Assembly (NCBI GenBank): GCA_029721515.1
Contig: CM056550.1
Span: 10,791,844 to 10,855,843, forward strand
Reading direction: 5' to 3'
Source: Synanceia verrucosa
Lineage: Eukaryota; Chordata; Actinopteri; Perciformes; Synanceiidae
Length of the DNA: 64,000 nucleotides
The notes beneath the pieces were generated by a model. It was not told the DNA's origin, did no database searches, and saw nothing but the letters and a program-made list of their open reading frames with translations. Below are positions 32,869-44,715 of the stretch, one piece after another; within the stretch, counting starts at the first letter, position 1; the number at the start of each line of letters is the position of its first letter. Both the position numbers and the translations under genes were made by a program.

Positions 32869-32942
32869 ATCCCCTGGGTAGGCTCGAACCACTAAACTTT
32901 CAGTTAACAGCCGAACTCGCTGGCCAATAGCGCCACAGAGAC
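32869..32942 (-). tRNA. tRNA-Asn(GUU)
   Basis: 74 nt. GTCTCTGTGGCGC start, GCTGTTAAC anticodon loop with GTT, T-arm with GGTTCGAGCC. The acceptor GTCTCTG / CAGGGGA has a terminal mismatch and wobble pairs; the T-stem has one substitution. No T4 terminator close by. May be weakly functional or early decayed. Confidence 0.68.
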
Positions 32943-33120
32943 TTGAGAAGCAAAAGTCAGCATGCAAGCATTAGCCCATACACTAAACACTACACATGAT
33001 GAGCCTGATAGTTACTGTTACTAATGATGGACTTAAACATACTTCAGATAGTAAACATAGTTTCCTGTCTTCATTCAGAATACATAGTCCACATCTGAGC
33101 TGACCTCACCTGGTCCACAC

Positions 33121-33225
33121 ACCTCTCACCAAGTGGAGAAGACCCAACAGAGACTTTACTTCCTCAGGAAGATAAAACAAGCTGTCCTCCCTCAAAACCT
33201 GCTGATCAACTGTTTGGGATGTGAA
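33121..33225 (+). pseudogene. LINE reverse-transcriptase C-terminal fragment
   Basis: A frame reads KTQQRLYFLRKIKQA..PQNLL, the segment just after the catalytic part of fish non-LTR RTs (AQQRLYFLR motif). The flanks are unrelated. Confidence 0.6.
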
Positions 33226-33392
33226 CAGAGTGAACAGGACAGAGGAGAGAACAGTTCTCCATCTGAGGAGATGGAGCTCATCCTGTTCCAGTCTGGCTGC
33301 CTTGTTGGGACAAGATCTCCTCAGCTCTCTGCTAACCTGCTCTACTGTGATGATGGTGGACAGAGAACTGGCATCTAGTTGTTAGGATTCAT

Positions 33393-34262
33393 TTCATAAA
33401 GCAGGTTCAACAAACTCTGAGTGTAACCCTGAACTCTGAGTTGATCTACTCTGAGATAGAAAACTCTGAGTTTCCGGTTCCAGATCAGCTGATTTGAGTT
33501 GGTTTAATCAACTCGGAGTAGTTTCACCTTCAGTTAAACGCGTACAACGCGATAAAAAGCCAGCATCAATGAAACCCTGATTTGACGAGTCACCATGGCA
33601 ACGGGGAAGTGGAGGGCTGCGTTTTTCACCCCACTTGAATTGGAAATCTTAATGCGCTCATATAAGTGAAACACCATTTTCACCGCAGCTGCAAAAGAGA
33701 GGGAGACGGTGTGGGACAACAATGCTGCCGTGGTCAGTGTGTAAGTTTAAATGTAGTCCTTTGCAATCACAATAATATTACAGAGGAACACTGTTTGACT
33801 GGTTGCCTATTAACACATCTCTGACTTCATGGTCACTAAAATGTTTTCTAAGATCACAATGTCAAATATTCACAATTAAATATTCACAAAATTTTTTGCA
33901 GTCAAATCTCGTGCACGTATGCAAATTAGCATGTGCAATCTCCCGATCTTCATCCACTGGATCATTAGTGAAAGGACATGTCATTTTGATAGACGCCAAA
34001 ACTGACACCTGCTGACTGAATGAATGAATGAATGAGGAGATCAAATAGTGTGTGTGGTTGAAACAGACAGAGAGAGAAACTGCAGGTTCATTGAGAAAAA
34101 CCTGGTCCCAACCAGGTTAGTTTCATAGAGTCCGTTACTATGGTAACTGACCGAGAGCTTAAGTTACCTCTGTCTGTGAAACAGGCTAGAGTTACCCCCC
34201 TTTCTCTGGTTTAAGTTACCTCCCTTTTTGAAATGGAAAACTCAGAGTTGGGTAGTTGAATG
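33393..34262 (+). mobile_element. Harbinger-like MITE with Myb/SANT fragment
   Basis: The left end (TTTCATAAAGCAGGTTCAACAAACTCTGAG) and reversed right end (AACTCTGAGTTTTCCATTTC) share AACTCTGAGT and TTTCA blocks. At 33595-33740 a frame reads MATGKWRAAFFTPLELEIL, then TAAAKERETVWD. That is the start of the Myb/SANT-like protein of fish Harbinger elements, with a stop at codon 25 (TGA at 33667). Confidence 0.6.
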
Positions 34263-34612
34263 GGTAGTTTTATTTTGAAAAACTCCCAGACAGCTCAGTG
34301 GAGCCATCAAACATAATATGGACCTTATGAAAAACAGAATTAAAATATCACTTAAGTACTTCCAGTTTGAGTTAGCATCTATGAGCTAAGCATGCTACAA
34401 GCTAAGCATGTTTGTGCAGCTAATCAGATGGATGCTAACGGCTAACATGCTAAAGCTACTATTTAGCAGTGATCAAGTCTCCAGAGACCTGAGGATGAAA
34501 CTAAATGAAGAAGTTAACTACAGGGCTTGTTAAATGGTGTCAGCTGACTGCAGATCAGTCAACATCATGAAGACTCTGGTCTAAGAGAAAAACTCTGGTT
34601 GGCTTGTTGTCA
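34262..34612 (+). repeat. Inverted repeat arm (partner 37116-37428)
   Basis: TTCATCCTCAGGTCTC... (reverse) and TGAGCTAAGCATGCTACAAGC-like blocks match the reverse complement of 37116-37428 throughout. The arms enclose tRNA-Trp, Gln and Leu genes. Confidence 0.88.
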
Positions 34613-34950
34613 AATGACATCATTGATCATTCAACCAATGTTAATATGATCTGTAAAACTGCTGGTGTGTTATTGCTGGTGTATTTTCAAAATTCTGAGA
34701 TTTTAAAAAAGCAATCACTTGGCAGTACTATTGTACATGAATATAGGTGTTTCTCTTTTTGTGTTTCTTTACATAAGTAATTGTAGCATTAACCACACAC
34801 CTTTAGATTTTAATAAATCAATTATTAACAATTAACTGATGTAACTATTAGTTGTCATTAGCTGTTATTTTTTATAAAGTAAGAGTAATATTTGCATTTT
34901 ATAAAATTTACAGCATGATGTGTATTTACAATATTATTATTTCAGAAAAG

Positions 34951-35022
34951 TCACTCTGATTTGATTTGGACACACAACCTTCTGATCTGGAGTCAGACAC
35001 GCTACCATTGCACCACAGAGTC
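34951..35022 (-). tRNA. tRNA-Trp(CCA)
   Basis: 72 nt. Acceptor GACTCTG / CAGAGTG pairs except the first position. The D-arm is good (TGGTGCAATGGTAGCG), anticodon arm TCTGA-CTCCAGA-TCAGA is perfect, and the T-stem has one or two mismatches. A TTTT run follows. Better preserved than the copy at 29891. Confidence 0.62.
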
Positions 35023-35380
35023 TCTTTCACAGGACTGAAAACTTCTGACAAAACATTAGAGTGAGTCCAGAGGCGTCACCAGGGATTTCCGGCCAAATTA
35101 AAAGAAATTTCAATGGGCCCCCCATTGCAGGCAAAATGTGTTTATACTGTTTCACATAAAATTATGCATTTCAGTGACATTTTTGAAAAGTGAGCTATCT
35201 TATAAACTGTGGACAAAGCTAGGAATAGCCAACAGGCTAATGTTCTGGAACTTTCCATCACATGAACCACTAACAGACCCACCTCGCCGATGAAAGAACT
35301 GCCCGATTCTCTGCCCTCTGAACAGCCTCAACAACAAAGAGTGTGTCTACACAGACTGTGAAGAAAGCAAACAAAGGTGT

Positions 35381-35452
35381 GGTTCCATGGTGTAATGGTT
35401 AGCACTCTGGACTCTGAATCCAGTGATCTGAGTTCAAATCTCAGTGGAACCT
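35381..35452 (+). tRNA. tRNA-Gln(CUG)
   Basis: 72 nt, matches the vertebrate tRNA-Gln pattern: acceptor GGTTCCA / TGGAACC, discriminator T, A box TGGTGTAATGGTTAGCA, anticodon arm TCTGGACTCTGAATCCAG with CTG, T-arm TGAG-TTCAAAT-CTCA. A T6 terminator (35454-35459) follows at once. Functional-looking. Confidence 0.92.
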
Positions 35453-35475
35453 GTTTTTTATCATGAGTCCAACTC

Positions 35476-35630
35476 TAAAGAATGCAGCCTTTTCCACGTT
35501 CCATGTCAGGTTTAAAGTTGGTATTCAGACTTAAAACAGTGCTTTATTGAGGGCACCTTGTTTCAGCTTCCATTGAGACCTGAAGCAACTGAGATTCACT
35601 CTGTCTTCACCAAAAACATCTCTAAACTTA
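35476..35630 (+). repeat. Direct repeat (copy at 36199-36352)
   Basis: AAGAATGCAGC-TTTTCCACG through TCACCAAAAACATCTC recurs 723 bp downstream with about 15% differences. Confidence 0.85.
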
Positions 35631-35836
35631 ATGGTATTGACAGCGAGGGAAACGGGTTTGAGTTAAATGATGGACGCACACTTTGCCTTCTGTCTTGTAC
35701 TCATCAGGAAATGAGGTTTCACTGACATTTGACCTCCAATAGCTGAAGTTAGAGTCGATGGTGTTCATTGATCAAGGGGCAGTGTGCTGAACAGTTACAT
35801 TCATCAAAATTTCCACCAACATTTGTTTTTTGCACA

Positions 35837-35919
35837 GTCAGGATGGCCGAGCGGTCCAAGGCGCTGCGTTAAGGTAGCAGTCTCTTCTGGAGGTGTGGGT
35901 TCAAATCCCACTCCTGACA
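35837..35919 (+). tRNA. tRNA-Leu, CAG-type body with AAG anticodon
   Basis: 83 nt type II tRNA. Acceptor GTCAGGA / TCCTGAC is perfect, A box TGGCCGAGCGG, T-arm GTGGG-TTCAAAT-CCCAC. The body matches tRNA-Leu(CAG), but the loop reads TTAAGGT instead of TTCAGGT, so the anticodon is AAG. The closing anticodon pair is G-A instead of G-C. It would still carry leucine but read CUU/CUC instead of CUG. No T4 run close by. Confidence 0.75.
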
Positions 35920-36349
35920 GTGGGCGTTTCGCAATGCAGTTGTTGTTATTAACATCCTATGAGGAAAGAAAAGTAAGGAATTCTCTCTGTGTTGGGCAAA
36001 ATGTGTCTGATAAATGACAGTTTTCCCAGTACAGAAGCTGCATTGTCAACCTGTCTTCAGTGGCAGCATGTTTGTATGCATTTCAACAATTGTTTGTAAC
36101 AAGTATTTCAAAAGAAGTTCTTGAGTTTCCACATCCTCCGTGAACGTTTAGCCTACTAAATGACTCAGGTTGGCCTGAATTTAAGCATGAATCCATTGTT
36201 AAGAATGCAGCTTTTCCACGTTCCATGTCAACCTTAAACTTGGTACTCAGGCTGAATACAGTGCTTTGTTGAGGTCGCCTTTTTTCATCTGCCATTGAGA
36301 CCTGAAACAACGAAGATTTCATCTGTCTTCACCAAAAACATCTCCAAAT

Positions 36350-36905
36350 GTAAAGCTATACTCTGTCATTCTGTTCAGAAACACTTTTTGTTATATAGGG
36401 TGAAATGGTCCTTTTAAAAAAGAATGAAAAGAATCAGACCTCTGTGGCAGCTGCAGGAATGTAAAACTCCAATCCCTGCCATTACAAATGGAAAGAACCA
36501 ATCAGATGCCTTCATGTCTCATCCTGCTCACGTCTCCTCTCTGTCCCTCCCTCCTCCCCACTGTTGCTGGAAATATCCAGCATACTCCTCTGCAGAAATA
36601 CAGAGTTAGCAGGACAATCTGTTCTGTAGGGAACAATGGCAGAGAAAATGCAGCCAAAAATACCACTTCCAGCATTATTTCTGACGGCTCACCCTGCTAA
36701 ACAGGCAAAGAGAAGAAAGAGGAGGCAGAAACAGCTGCAACAAAACTCTGGATAAAGCTAAGAGGACAAATCAGAGTGAACATCGGCGAAGACACTGAGA
36801 CATCTGTAGGGACTGAAAAGTGATGGAGAAGTTGTTTTCTTCCTGTTAGAAAGGTAATTATTTGTTTAGCTTCGGGAGGAGTTATTATGTTAATGAAATA
36901 TGTAA
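36350..36905 (+). repeat. Left-half copy of the 3529-4372 MITE family
   Basis: AAACACTTTTTGTT, GAATCAGACCTCTGTGGCAG, TGTTGCTGGAAATATC, GGAACAATG, GATAAAGCTAAGAGGACAAA occur in the same order and spacing as 3555-4110. Confidence 0.85.
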
Positions 36906-37115
36906 TTTTGTGATCATCTCAACTCAACTTGATTTATGTGGTGTATACTGTCTCTTTAAGCTCCAACTACATGTCCCAGGAGCCCCAGTATTACTCACAG
37001 GCTGCAGGAGACCGCAATCAGTGACCCGCTGCTGAAAAACCACTTTGATGTAAAAAATATGTCAGTGGCACTCAATGAGTTAACAATGATTGTATGAACA
37101 ACCAGAGTTTGTCTC

Positions 37116-37428
37116 TTAGACCAGAGTCTTCATGATGTTGACTGATCTGCAGTCAGCTGACACCATTTAACAAGCCCTGTAGTTAACTTCTTCATTTAGT
37201 TTCATCCTCAGGTCTGTGGAGACTTGATCACTGCTAAATAATAGATTTAGCCTGTTATCCATTAGCATCCATCTGATTAGCTGCATTAACATGCTTAGCT
37301 TGCAGCATGCTTAGCTCATAGATGCTAACTCAACTGGAAGTACTTAAGTGATATTTTAATTCTGTTTTTCATAAGGTTCATATTACGTTTGATGTCTCCA
37401 CTGTGCCGTCTGCCGTTTTTCAAAATAA
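37116..37428 (-). repeat. Inverted repeat arm (partner 34262-34612)
   Basis: Reverse complement of 34262-34612 with minor differences. Confidence 0.88.
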
Positions 37429-37555
37429 AACCACAAATTCAGAAGTGTATTCTCGTTCTTCTCCATGACTGCAGAAGGAAGCAGCTGTTTTGTTCAAATG
37501 GCACAGTGAGTGACAACAGAGACTCTCCTTTAATGTGAATATAAGAACTGCTGGA

Positions 37556-37620
37556 AACTGCCAGGAATTGAACCCAGAACCTCATACATGCAAAGCATCT
37601 CAACAAACCACCATACTACC
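37556..37620 (-). pseudogene. tRNA-Ala(UGC) pseudogene
   Basis: Reverse strand has GCTTTGCATGTATGAGGTTC and GGGTTCAATTCC, the anticodon and T-arms of Ala(UGC). The 5' arm is GGTAGTATGGTGGTTTG and no longer fits. Confidence 0.65.
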
Positions 37621-37712
37621 TATCACTGCTGAAATGTAGGCCATACATGACTCGCCTGCTTACTTTCAGACAAAATAAAAACAACACTATACTATCACTG
37701 GAGGAAAAGGAC

Positions 37713-37784
37713 TGTGATTGCTGGGAAACAAACTCAGATCAACTGCTTGGAAAGCAGCTATGCTCACCACTATACCACCATCAT
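37713..37784 (-). pseudogene. tRNA-Gly(UCC) pseudogene
   Basis: Full-length outline with anticodon TCC, but the acceptor is unpaired and the T-loop is TTTGTTT. Confidence 0.75.
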
Positions 37785-37920
37785 GGGTCAAAACGACAGT
37801 TTCAACAAAGTCTGGAATTTATCTGTACATTGAGACTAAAAAAGTTCCAAAAACATCCTGCCTCATCCCAGAAGGTTCTGACTGACCACAGACCAGTTGC
37901 AGTGACTTCACACATCATCT

Positions 37921-38368
37921 TGTCATGGAATTTAGCAGAATGTGTCAGAAGCTGTTATGTCTGAACTCATGATGATGTCACTAGAAGTTATCTTGTTTAG
38001 AGAACAGTGTGTGTGCAGTATGCCTTTTCCTCACCATCAGGCCTGATAGACTTGTGGACTCTGTCTACATTAAAGCATACAGCATGTTCGTTTCTCACTA
38101 TGATGGTATTGCTTGTCAGCAGGAACTCACGTAAGCATGTATGTATCAGAAGTGCATAAATACTGCTTTTCCTGACATTCTGTATGGGCATTCCTTCACA
38201 ACGCCTTGAGCTACAGTATGTGTTTGAAATCTCATCTCTGTTCTGCAGACAGATAATAAAAGAGCAACTCTTTGGGCAACTGAATCAGTGAAGTTTATTC
38301 AGCGGACTCTTGTGTAATTAAAGAACCCTGTGGAAATTAAAACATCCTGACAGAATATTTCCACAACA
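37921..38368 (+). mobile_element. ERV LTR, second copy (probably solo)
   Basis: About 448 bp, highly similar to 9508-9965, with AATAAA at 38255-38260. No polypurine tract precedes it and no retroviral genes flank it. Target duplication is not evident. Confidence 0.82.
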
Positions 38369-38374
38369 ATTTTT

Positions 38375-38540
38375 TTTCTGCAATTCAATGCAAAAAAATA
38401 AAAGTGATGCTGAAATAATACATAATTATGCTGACTTTAAAAAAAGCTGTATTAAAGTCTGTCAGGAAATTACAAGCAAACAATTTACCACTTACCTTCA
38501 TCCTGGTGTGACCGCTGTGTTCATCTGACAGGGGACGCCT
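38375..38540 (-). repeat. Inverted copy of 61525-61710
   Basis: GCATTGAATTG..., AAAGTCAGCATAATTATGTAT, CCTGACAG and ACACAGCGGT blocks match 61525-61710 in reverse. Probably the 5'-proximal part of the same Penelope-like repeat. Confidence 0.8.
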
Positions 38541-38945
38541 CAGGACATGACTCAGCAGTTCACCTGCTCCTGAAAGACACAGACCACTCCTTTGAGGACA
38601 GTAATGTCCAGATTTTAGACAGGGAAGACAGATGGTTTGAGAGAGGAGTTAAAGAAGCCATTTTTATCAAACTGGAGAACAGATCTCTGAACAGAGGAGG
38701 AGGACTATGACACCATCTATCAGCCACTTACATCTCAGTATTGACCTCCATCCCCAGAAACCACAGTATCCATTCACACCTGAGTGCAGATCACCTTAAC
38801 AGCTTTCATAAGGGTGGGTGGACAGCGACTCCCACAGTAATGGTAACGACTCCTAACGTTAGAACTGAAGAAGCCTCTTGGATGAGAAGTGAGACATCTT
38901 CAACACACCTCAAGCAAGTCCAGTTGACTCTTTTTTAACATTTGG
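38510..38945 (+). mobile_element. Penelope-like element C-terminal remnant (best copy)
   Basis: A plus frame reads DHSFEDSNVQILDRE and WFERGVKEAIF, then LNRGGG and HLSATY, matching the conserved end of Penelope-like (GIY-YIG) retroelement proteins of fish. A stop follows the LNRGGG block. The 3' flank is shared with 26745-27010 and 53453-53712. Confidence 0.78.
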
Positions 38946-39202
38946 TGAAAAAGATTTTCATAGCAGAGGAGCAGACCAAGCCCTTCATCCTAAATCTAAG
39001 CAGACAGCATTCATGTGGATGCTGATTAATGATGGGAAGTTTGTCTCTTTTCAGAGTCGGCTCCAAATGCATCTCTATGTTCATGTTTACTCACATTATT
39101 GAAACAAGTAAAACTCATTTTATTTCTCTGTCTGTACGGTTTATATCTGTAATGAATACTGTTAGAACTAAAGACTATTTATGCTACGCCAAAATAATTT
39201 AC

Positions 39203-39284
39203 CATTGTTGGTAGGATTCTAACCTGCTCAGGGAAACTGCACTGGATTTTTAGGCCATCGCCTTAACCACTCAGCCACGACAAC
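39203..39284 (-). pseudogene. tRNA-Ser pseudogene
   Basis: Direct-copy equivalent of 27274-27355. The D-arm is intact (TGGCTGAGTGG), but the anticodon loop is CTAAAAA and the acceptor is unpaired at several positions. Confidence 0.78.
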
Positions 39285-39401
39285 TTAGGCCATCCTTGCC
39301 ATCATATCGCAAAAAGTAAAGATAATTTGAATGTTATCCAGTGCACGTGTGCAAGAAAAACTATTTCCACGTGCATTGAATTGACCAAAGATTAAAGCCC
39401 C

Positions 39402-39460
39402 TGTGATAGCCGGGAATCTAACCCAAGGCAGCTATGCTCACCACTATACCACCTTCGCTC
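39402..39460 (-). pseudogene. tRNA-Gly fragment
   Basis: D-arm and T-arm ends of Gly(UCC) joined by a deletion of the anticodon arm. Confidence 0.7.
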
Positions 39461-39611
39461 ATAAGGCAGAAAAAAATGCCACTTTTACAAAGGGAGGCGT
39501 GAGCAGCACTGTGCACACTGTGTATGTGAAGCAGTTGTACTTTGCAAGTAATGAATATTGCATGGTCATGGATGTTATCATTTGCAATAAAAGTGAATGT
39601 TTATTCTGCAG

Positions 39612-39988
39612 GGGACTTTAACGGCCTCCTACTTGCCGACAGAGGTTGTCCGTGCCTGCCCTATCTTTTAACCCCATACACCGATCCCACCACAGATGCA
39701 GAGAGGGCCTACAACCGTGCCCATACGAGAACCAGGGCACGGGTAGAGATGCTTTTTGGACAATTAAAATCTCGCTTTCAGTGCCTGCAAGGCCTGAGCG
39801 TGGTCCCTGACAGGGCCTGCCCTATCATTATTGCATGTGCAGTTTTGCACAACATTGCCACCATTCGTCACGAGAGACTGCCCGCTGTGTTTGAGGAAGA
39901 GGGATGGGAGGACATCAACCCAGACCAACAGGCACCTGTGGATAGGCGAAGAGTCAGGGACCTTTACAAGGTTACCTATTTCAGTTGA
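39612..39988 (+). pseudogene. HARBI1-like transposase, last exon
   Basis: Starts after acceptor TTCTGCAG and runs 125 codons to TGA. LLADRGCPCLPYLLTPY holds the second catalytic Asp (usually in a GDxGYP motif; here ADRGCP). The block NRAHTRTRARVEMLFGQLK has the third acidic residue (VE), followed by SRFQCL and a CAVLHNIA C-terminal helix. DDE transposases of this group cut and paste with 3-bp targets. With only this exon left it is a relic, though the exon itself is intact. Confidence 0.85.
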
Positions 39989-40103
39989 GAACGTCTTCTT
40001 TTTTCTTATCCCCCCTTTTGACATGCTAATTGGACAAAAGAACCAGTTCTTTGAGTCATTGGTGTTTTAATTCAGATTGAGCTGTGATGGAAAAAAAAGA
40101 AAA

Positions 40104-41343
<1,240 letters not shown>

Positions 41344-42070
41344 GATGTTGTCTTTTCGACAATCGATACTTCAGGGCTTTTTATGTGCCGTGGAGGCGCG
41401 CATAGCCGCGGCTTGGATCAGCCTGGCTAGAATAAGCGTTGATGAGAAACAGCTGAGCCTCGTTAGTGGAACGAGTCGCGGCTAAGATTAAAGTGGCCGC
41501 TTATTCAAGCCACGCTTACCGGCGATAGCCCAGCTTTCTTTAGCCAGCTTCGTGGAATAACCCCCAGGTGAAACAAAGTCCGGCTTTGGTGATAGAAAGA
41601 GTCATCTTCCCACAGTTCAGCCAGTATTAAGGCTTCCAGTCTCTGATGGTGAAAACACAAACGCATTAAAAAGCTGAGATCCTCAAGCATGGGCAGCCGT
41701 GTTGGTTATAATAACTCTTGAATTAGCAGTCCAGCATCTTAACCATGCAAACCCAGAAGACTAACATAAGCTTTTACATCATGACAATAAGATTCAATCA
41801 ACAGATTAGTAGTGCATGGAGTCAACCATGTAAACTTGTGTGGAGCACAATGTTTGACAGCTGAACGCCTCCAACACGTCAACTTTGCAGACCAAAGTAA
41901 GCTTGACTTGAACAAGGATGGGATTTGAACTTGCAGAGCTCAATGGATCTTCACCTCATCTACTGTATCTGATGAATTACAGTAGACGTCTGATCCAGGA
42001 GACCTTCAAGAGTCTGGAAAAGTATGGGATGAGATGATCTAGGTGGAGCTACATGGCAGCTTTACATACA

Positions 42071-42143
42071 GGGGAATTAGCTCAAATGGTAGAGTGCTTG
42101 CTTAGCATGCAAGAGATAGTTGGATCGATGCCCACATTCTCCA
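42071..42143 (+). tRNA. tRNA-Ala(AGC)
   Basis: 73 nt. GGGGAATTAGCTCAAATGG start, acceptor pairs with ATTCTCC (one G-U). Anticodon arm CTTGC-TTAGCAT-GCAAG with AGC is perfect. The T-stem has one mismatch. No T4 follows. An inverted relative is at 57234-57306; a decayed one is at 31138. Confidence 0.7.
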
Positions 42144-42611
42144 AAGTCTTCGCGTTCATATGTTGGCTGATATGAAACAATCGTTACGTTGTTTAGAGCC
42201 ATTGAAAAAAGGAAGCCACTGTTGCCATGGCAGCAAAACGGAGGAATGAGAGCTGCAACATTAAACAAAGTGTCCACAGAGAGGAAAATGTGTTTGTTTT
42301 GTCTTTTTTATTTTTCCAAATCATGCCTTTAGTTTTATTTCCTGTCAGTGTGACAAAGGTATGAGGGACATTCTGGAGACATGCAGAACCTATATTTGTA
42401 TGTTGTTTCTTCCTTCATTTTCTGCAGTCCCAATTCCTGCTAAAGCCATCGTAAGTGTGCATCGATGCAGACTCTCTATTTAAGGGTTCAACGGTCCACT
42501 CACCCTTCGTCCTACGTTGTTTGGGACGGCCCTTAATATGGCAGAACCTCCGCAAAGAAGCGCAAATAGAGGGCTAGGTGTAGGGTGTGGTTTGGGATTG
42601 GACCTGACAGA

Positions 42612-42750
42612 TTAACAGATATATGACCAAAGTTTTAGGTAAGGCATTATGGGTATGGCCATGGCACTGAGATACAGAGGAGAGACATGAGGCCCCAACA
42701 TAAGCACATTATGCACATGGTCCAAGAGGCTCACATGGTAAAAGTCATGA
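42612..42750 (-). repeat. Inverted copy of 55663-55803
   Basis: GCCATACCCATAATGCCTTACC and GACCATGTGCA...GGGGCCTCATGTCTCTCC blocks occur here reversed relative to 55663-55803. Both lie a similar distance from tRNA-Ala, so they belong to the same duplicated unit. Confidence 0.8.
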
Positions 42751-43185
42751 AATTGCATTTTGTTTAGTGATTTTATATGGACAGTGAGATATTGTTTCCA
42801 TATGGGGCACAAAAAAATCTTTACAGTATTAAAGGCATGACAAATAAAACACTTACCAAAACTTCACTGTCTTTATATATTACATACACTTTAGTGCTGC
42901 CATTAATGGATTTATTGTGATTATAATCAAACATAACATAGCATTTAAATGCATTTTAATCATAATCAATGGTAAATGATCTAAAAAAAGTGTGGTGAAA
43001 TGCAAATAACAGTAACAACTGTAACTTACTGTAGCGCATACTGCTGAGGATTGCGTTAAAGCACAAATATAAATAAATATAATTGAAATAAAAATATAAT
43101 ATAATTGAGTTTAATAATATAATTTGGACACATTCAGCGGGTCGGATTAAAGAGCCCGTAGTTCGAATGTGATAACATTATGTAG

Positions 43186-43416
43186 TTAGCAGTAGAATAA
43201 ATGACTGCTGACTGAGATAAGGGATGCAATTAAATAAATCCTGGAACATAGCCTGGTCTGGAGCAGGCTGGCTCCACAGAATAAATCTCCATGGTGATTT
43301 ATTCCATAACATATCCCTCTCTCCGCTATCCTGCTTTTGTGCACGGATAAGTTGAGCCAGGATAACCAAGATAGCACGGCTTAATCCCTTATCCTAGTTT
43401 TGTGCAACGGACCCCA
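43186..43416. mobile_element. Harbinger-like MITE
   Basis: Right end reversed reads GGGGTCCGTTGCACAAAACTAGGATAAGGGATTAAG. The left end has GACTGAGATAAGGGATGCAATTAA. Shared ATAAGGGAT blocks in inverse orientation suggest TIRs. Confidence 0.45.
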
Positions 43417-43555
43417 GGTTCCATTAGGTGGAAAAGGCAGACATCAACACAACTCATAGGTGTCCTGGAACAGCTGTCTGTTGTCCACCAACAAACACAG
43501 CAGACCAGGTGGCCGTACCCGCCAGTAAATGGACTGCCTCTGAGGTCCTAACACA

Positions 43556-43640
43556 TTATAAAAGGTCCGAACAAGTCTGAAAGAGGTCCGAACACAGTCC
43601 GAACATAGTCCGAACACATTCCAAGGTCCGAACACAGAGC
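43556..43640. repeat. Short tandem repeat GGTCCGAACACA
   Basis: Five to six degenerate 12-14-bp units just upstream of a CpG-rich stretch (43640-43720) that may be the promoter of the downstream gene. Confidence 0.7.
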
Positions 43641-43770
43641 CGAACCGCAGGTCACGTGACGTGAGAGGGGGCGCGGTTATCGCTTTAGAGTGGCAGCCAT
43701 GTTTTCCACCGCACGAACAGAAAATACGAGAAAAAGGTTTGGAAACTTGCTTAATACTCATAAAGGCAAT
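43640..43770 (+). promoter_or_regulatory. Candidate promoter/first exon region
   Basis: Locally GC/CpG-rich (CACGTGACGTGAGAGG, GGGGGCGCGG), then GCAGCCATGTTTTCC, a good Kozak ATG that opens a 66-codon frame (43690-43890). This is where a 5' exon of the 44512-51343 gene could lie, since that gene's ATG exon begins right after a splice-acceptor-like TTTGCAG. The link is inference. Confidence 0.3.
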
Positions 43771-44511
43771 GCCTTGTATAAGCCGAATGTTAAACCATGT
43801 GACAAAACAATAGAAGATTTAATTTTCTGTTCTGTCAGCATGATATTCCACTTGTATTTCAACTTTCGTGTTACGTTGCCGCTTTTGTGACGGAGCTTCT
43901 GACTCACAGCGTCGCTGTACATTCTCGCACTGTGTGGCCACGGTGGTGATGTGACAGAATCAGAAGCCCAAATGTATTATTTATTTGTTTATTAGCCGTA
44001 TAAACTCAGCCGATTTCTCGGGAAAAGCCTTAGAATGTGAAATAATTGTGCCAAGTTTCATTGTCCGTCAGAGTAGTAGTAATTTATCGGATATCTGAGT
44101 TTTCTCCAAGTCCTTAATGGAGCCTGGCTACGTGTTTGAGCAGAGCAAACAGACGTGTCCAGTAAAAAAATCACTTTAGAGTTTTAAGCCATAACATAAT
44201 CTAGAGAATGCGCACATGGCTACTTAATATGGTAATTTATTCACGTGTAGAGACTTTGGTTTATTGGACGCAAGGGCTGTGATTGATTTGTCTTGGTAAA
44301 GTATGGACAAAGACAATAAACCAAGACGGTCCAGATGTATTAAACATGCTTAGTTATTAACAATAATGACACTTTGTTTTGCCTGCTTTTATTTTGTGAA
44401 GCACTTTGTGCTTCTGTGCTACATATTCTTTGTATGAAAAATGCTATCTGTCTGTCTGTACACCTGTAGCCTAGTAGCCTAGCTCAACATTAATCTGTTT
44501 TATATTTGCAG

Positions 44512-44715
44512 ATGACTAAGACAGGACAGCCAGATAGTTACTGGAGGGACATCTGCTTCAAATATGCCCAAGGCCTATTCCACTTTTCAACTGGCAAACG
44601 GCCAGGGGCCAAGAAATGGAAAAAGGCCTTGGAGAGAATTGATGCTTGCCCCCTGCAGAGCCATACTAAGGATCTGTTTGGGAGACACCTTCAGTGCTCC
44701 TGTGGGTTCCACAAG
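44512..44715 (+). CDS. Exon 1 of the transposase-like gene
   Basis: 68 codons from ATG, ending CACAAG before GTAGGT (phase 0). Contains W/Y/F-rich text (SYWRDICFKYAQ) and a CSCGFHK end. The preceding bases TTTGCAG look like a splice acceptor, suggesting a 5' untranslated exon upstream. Confidence 0.7.
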
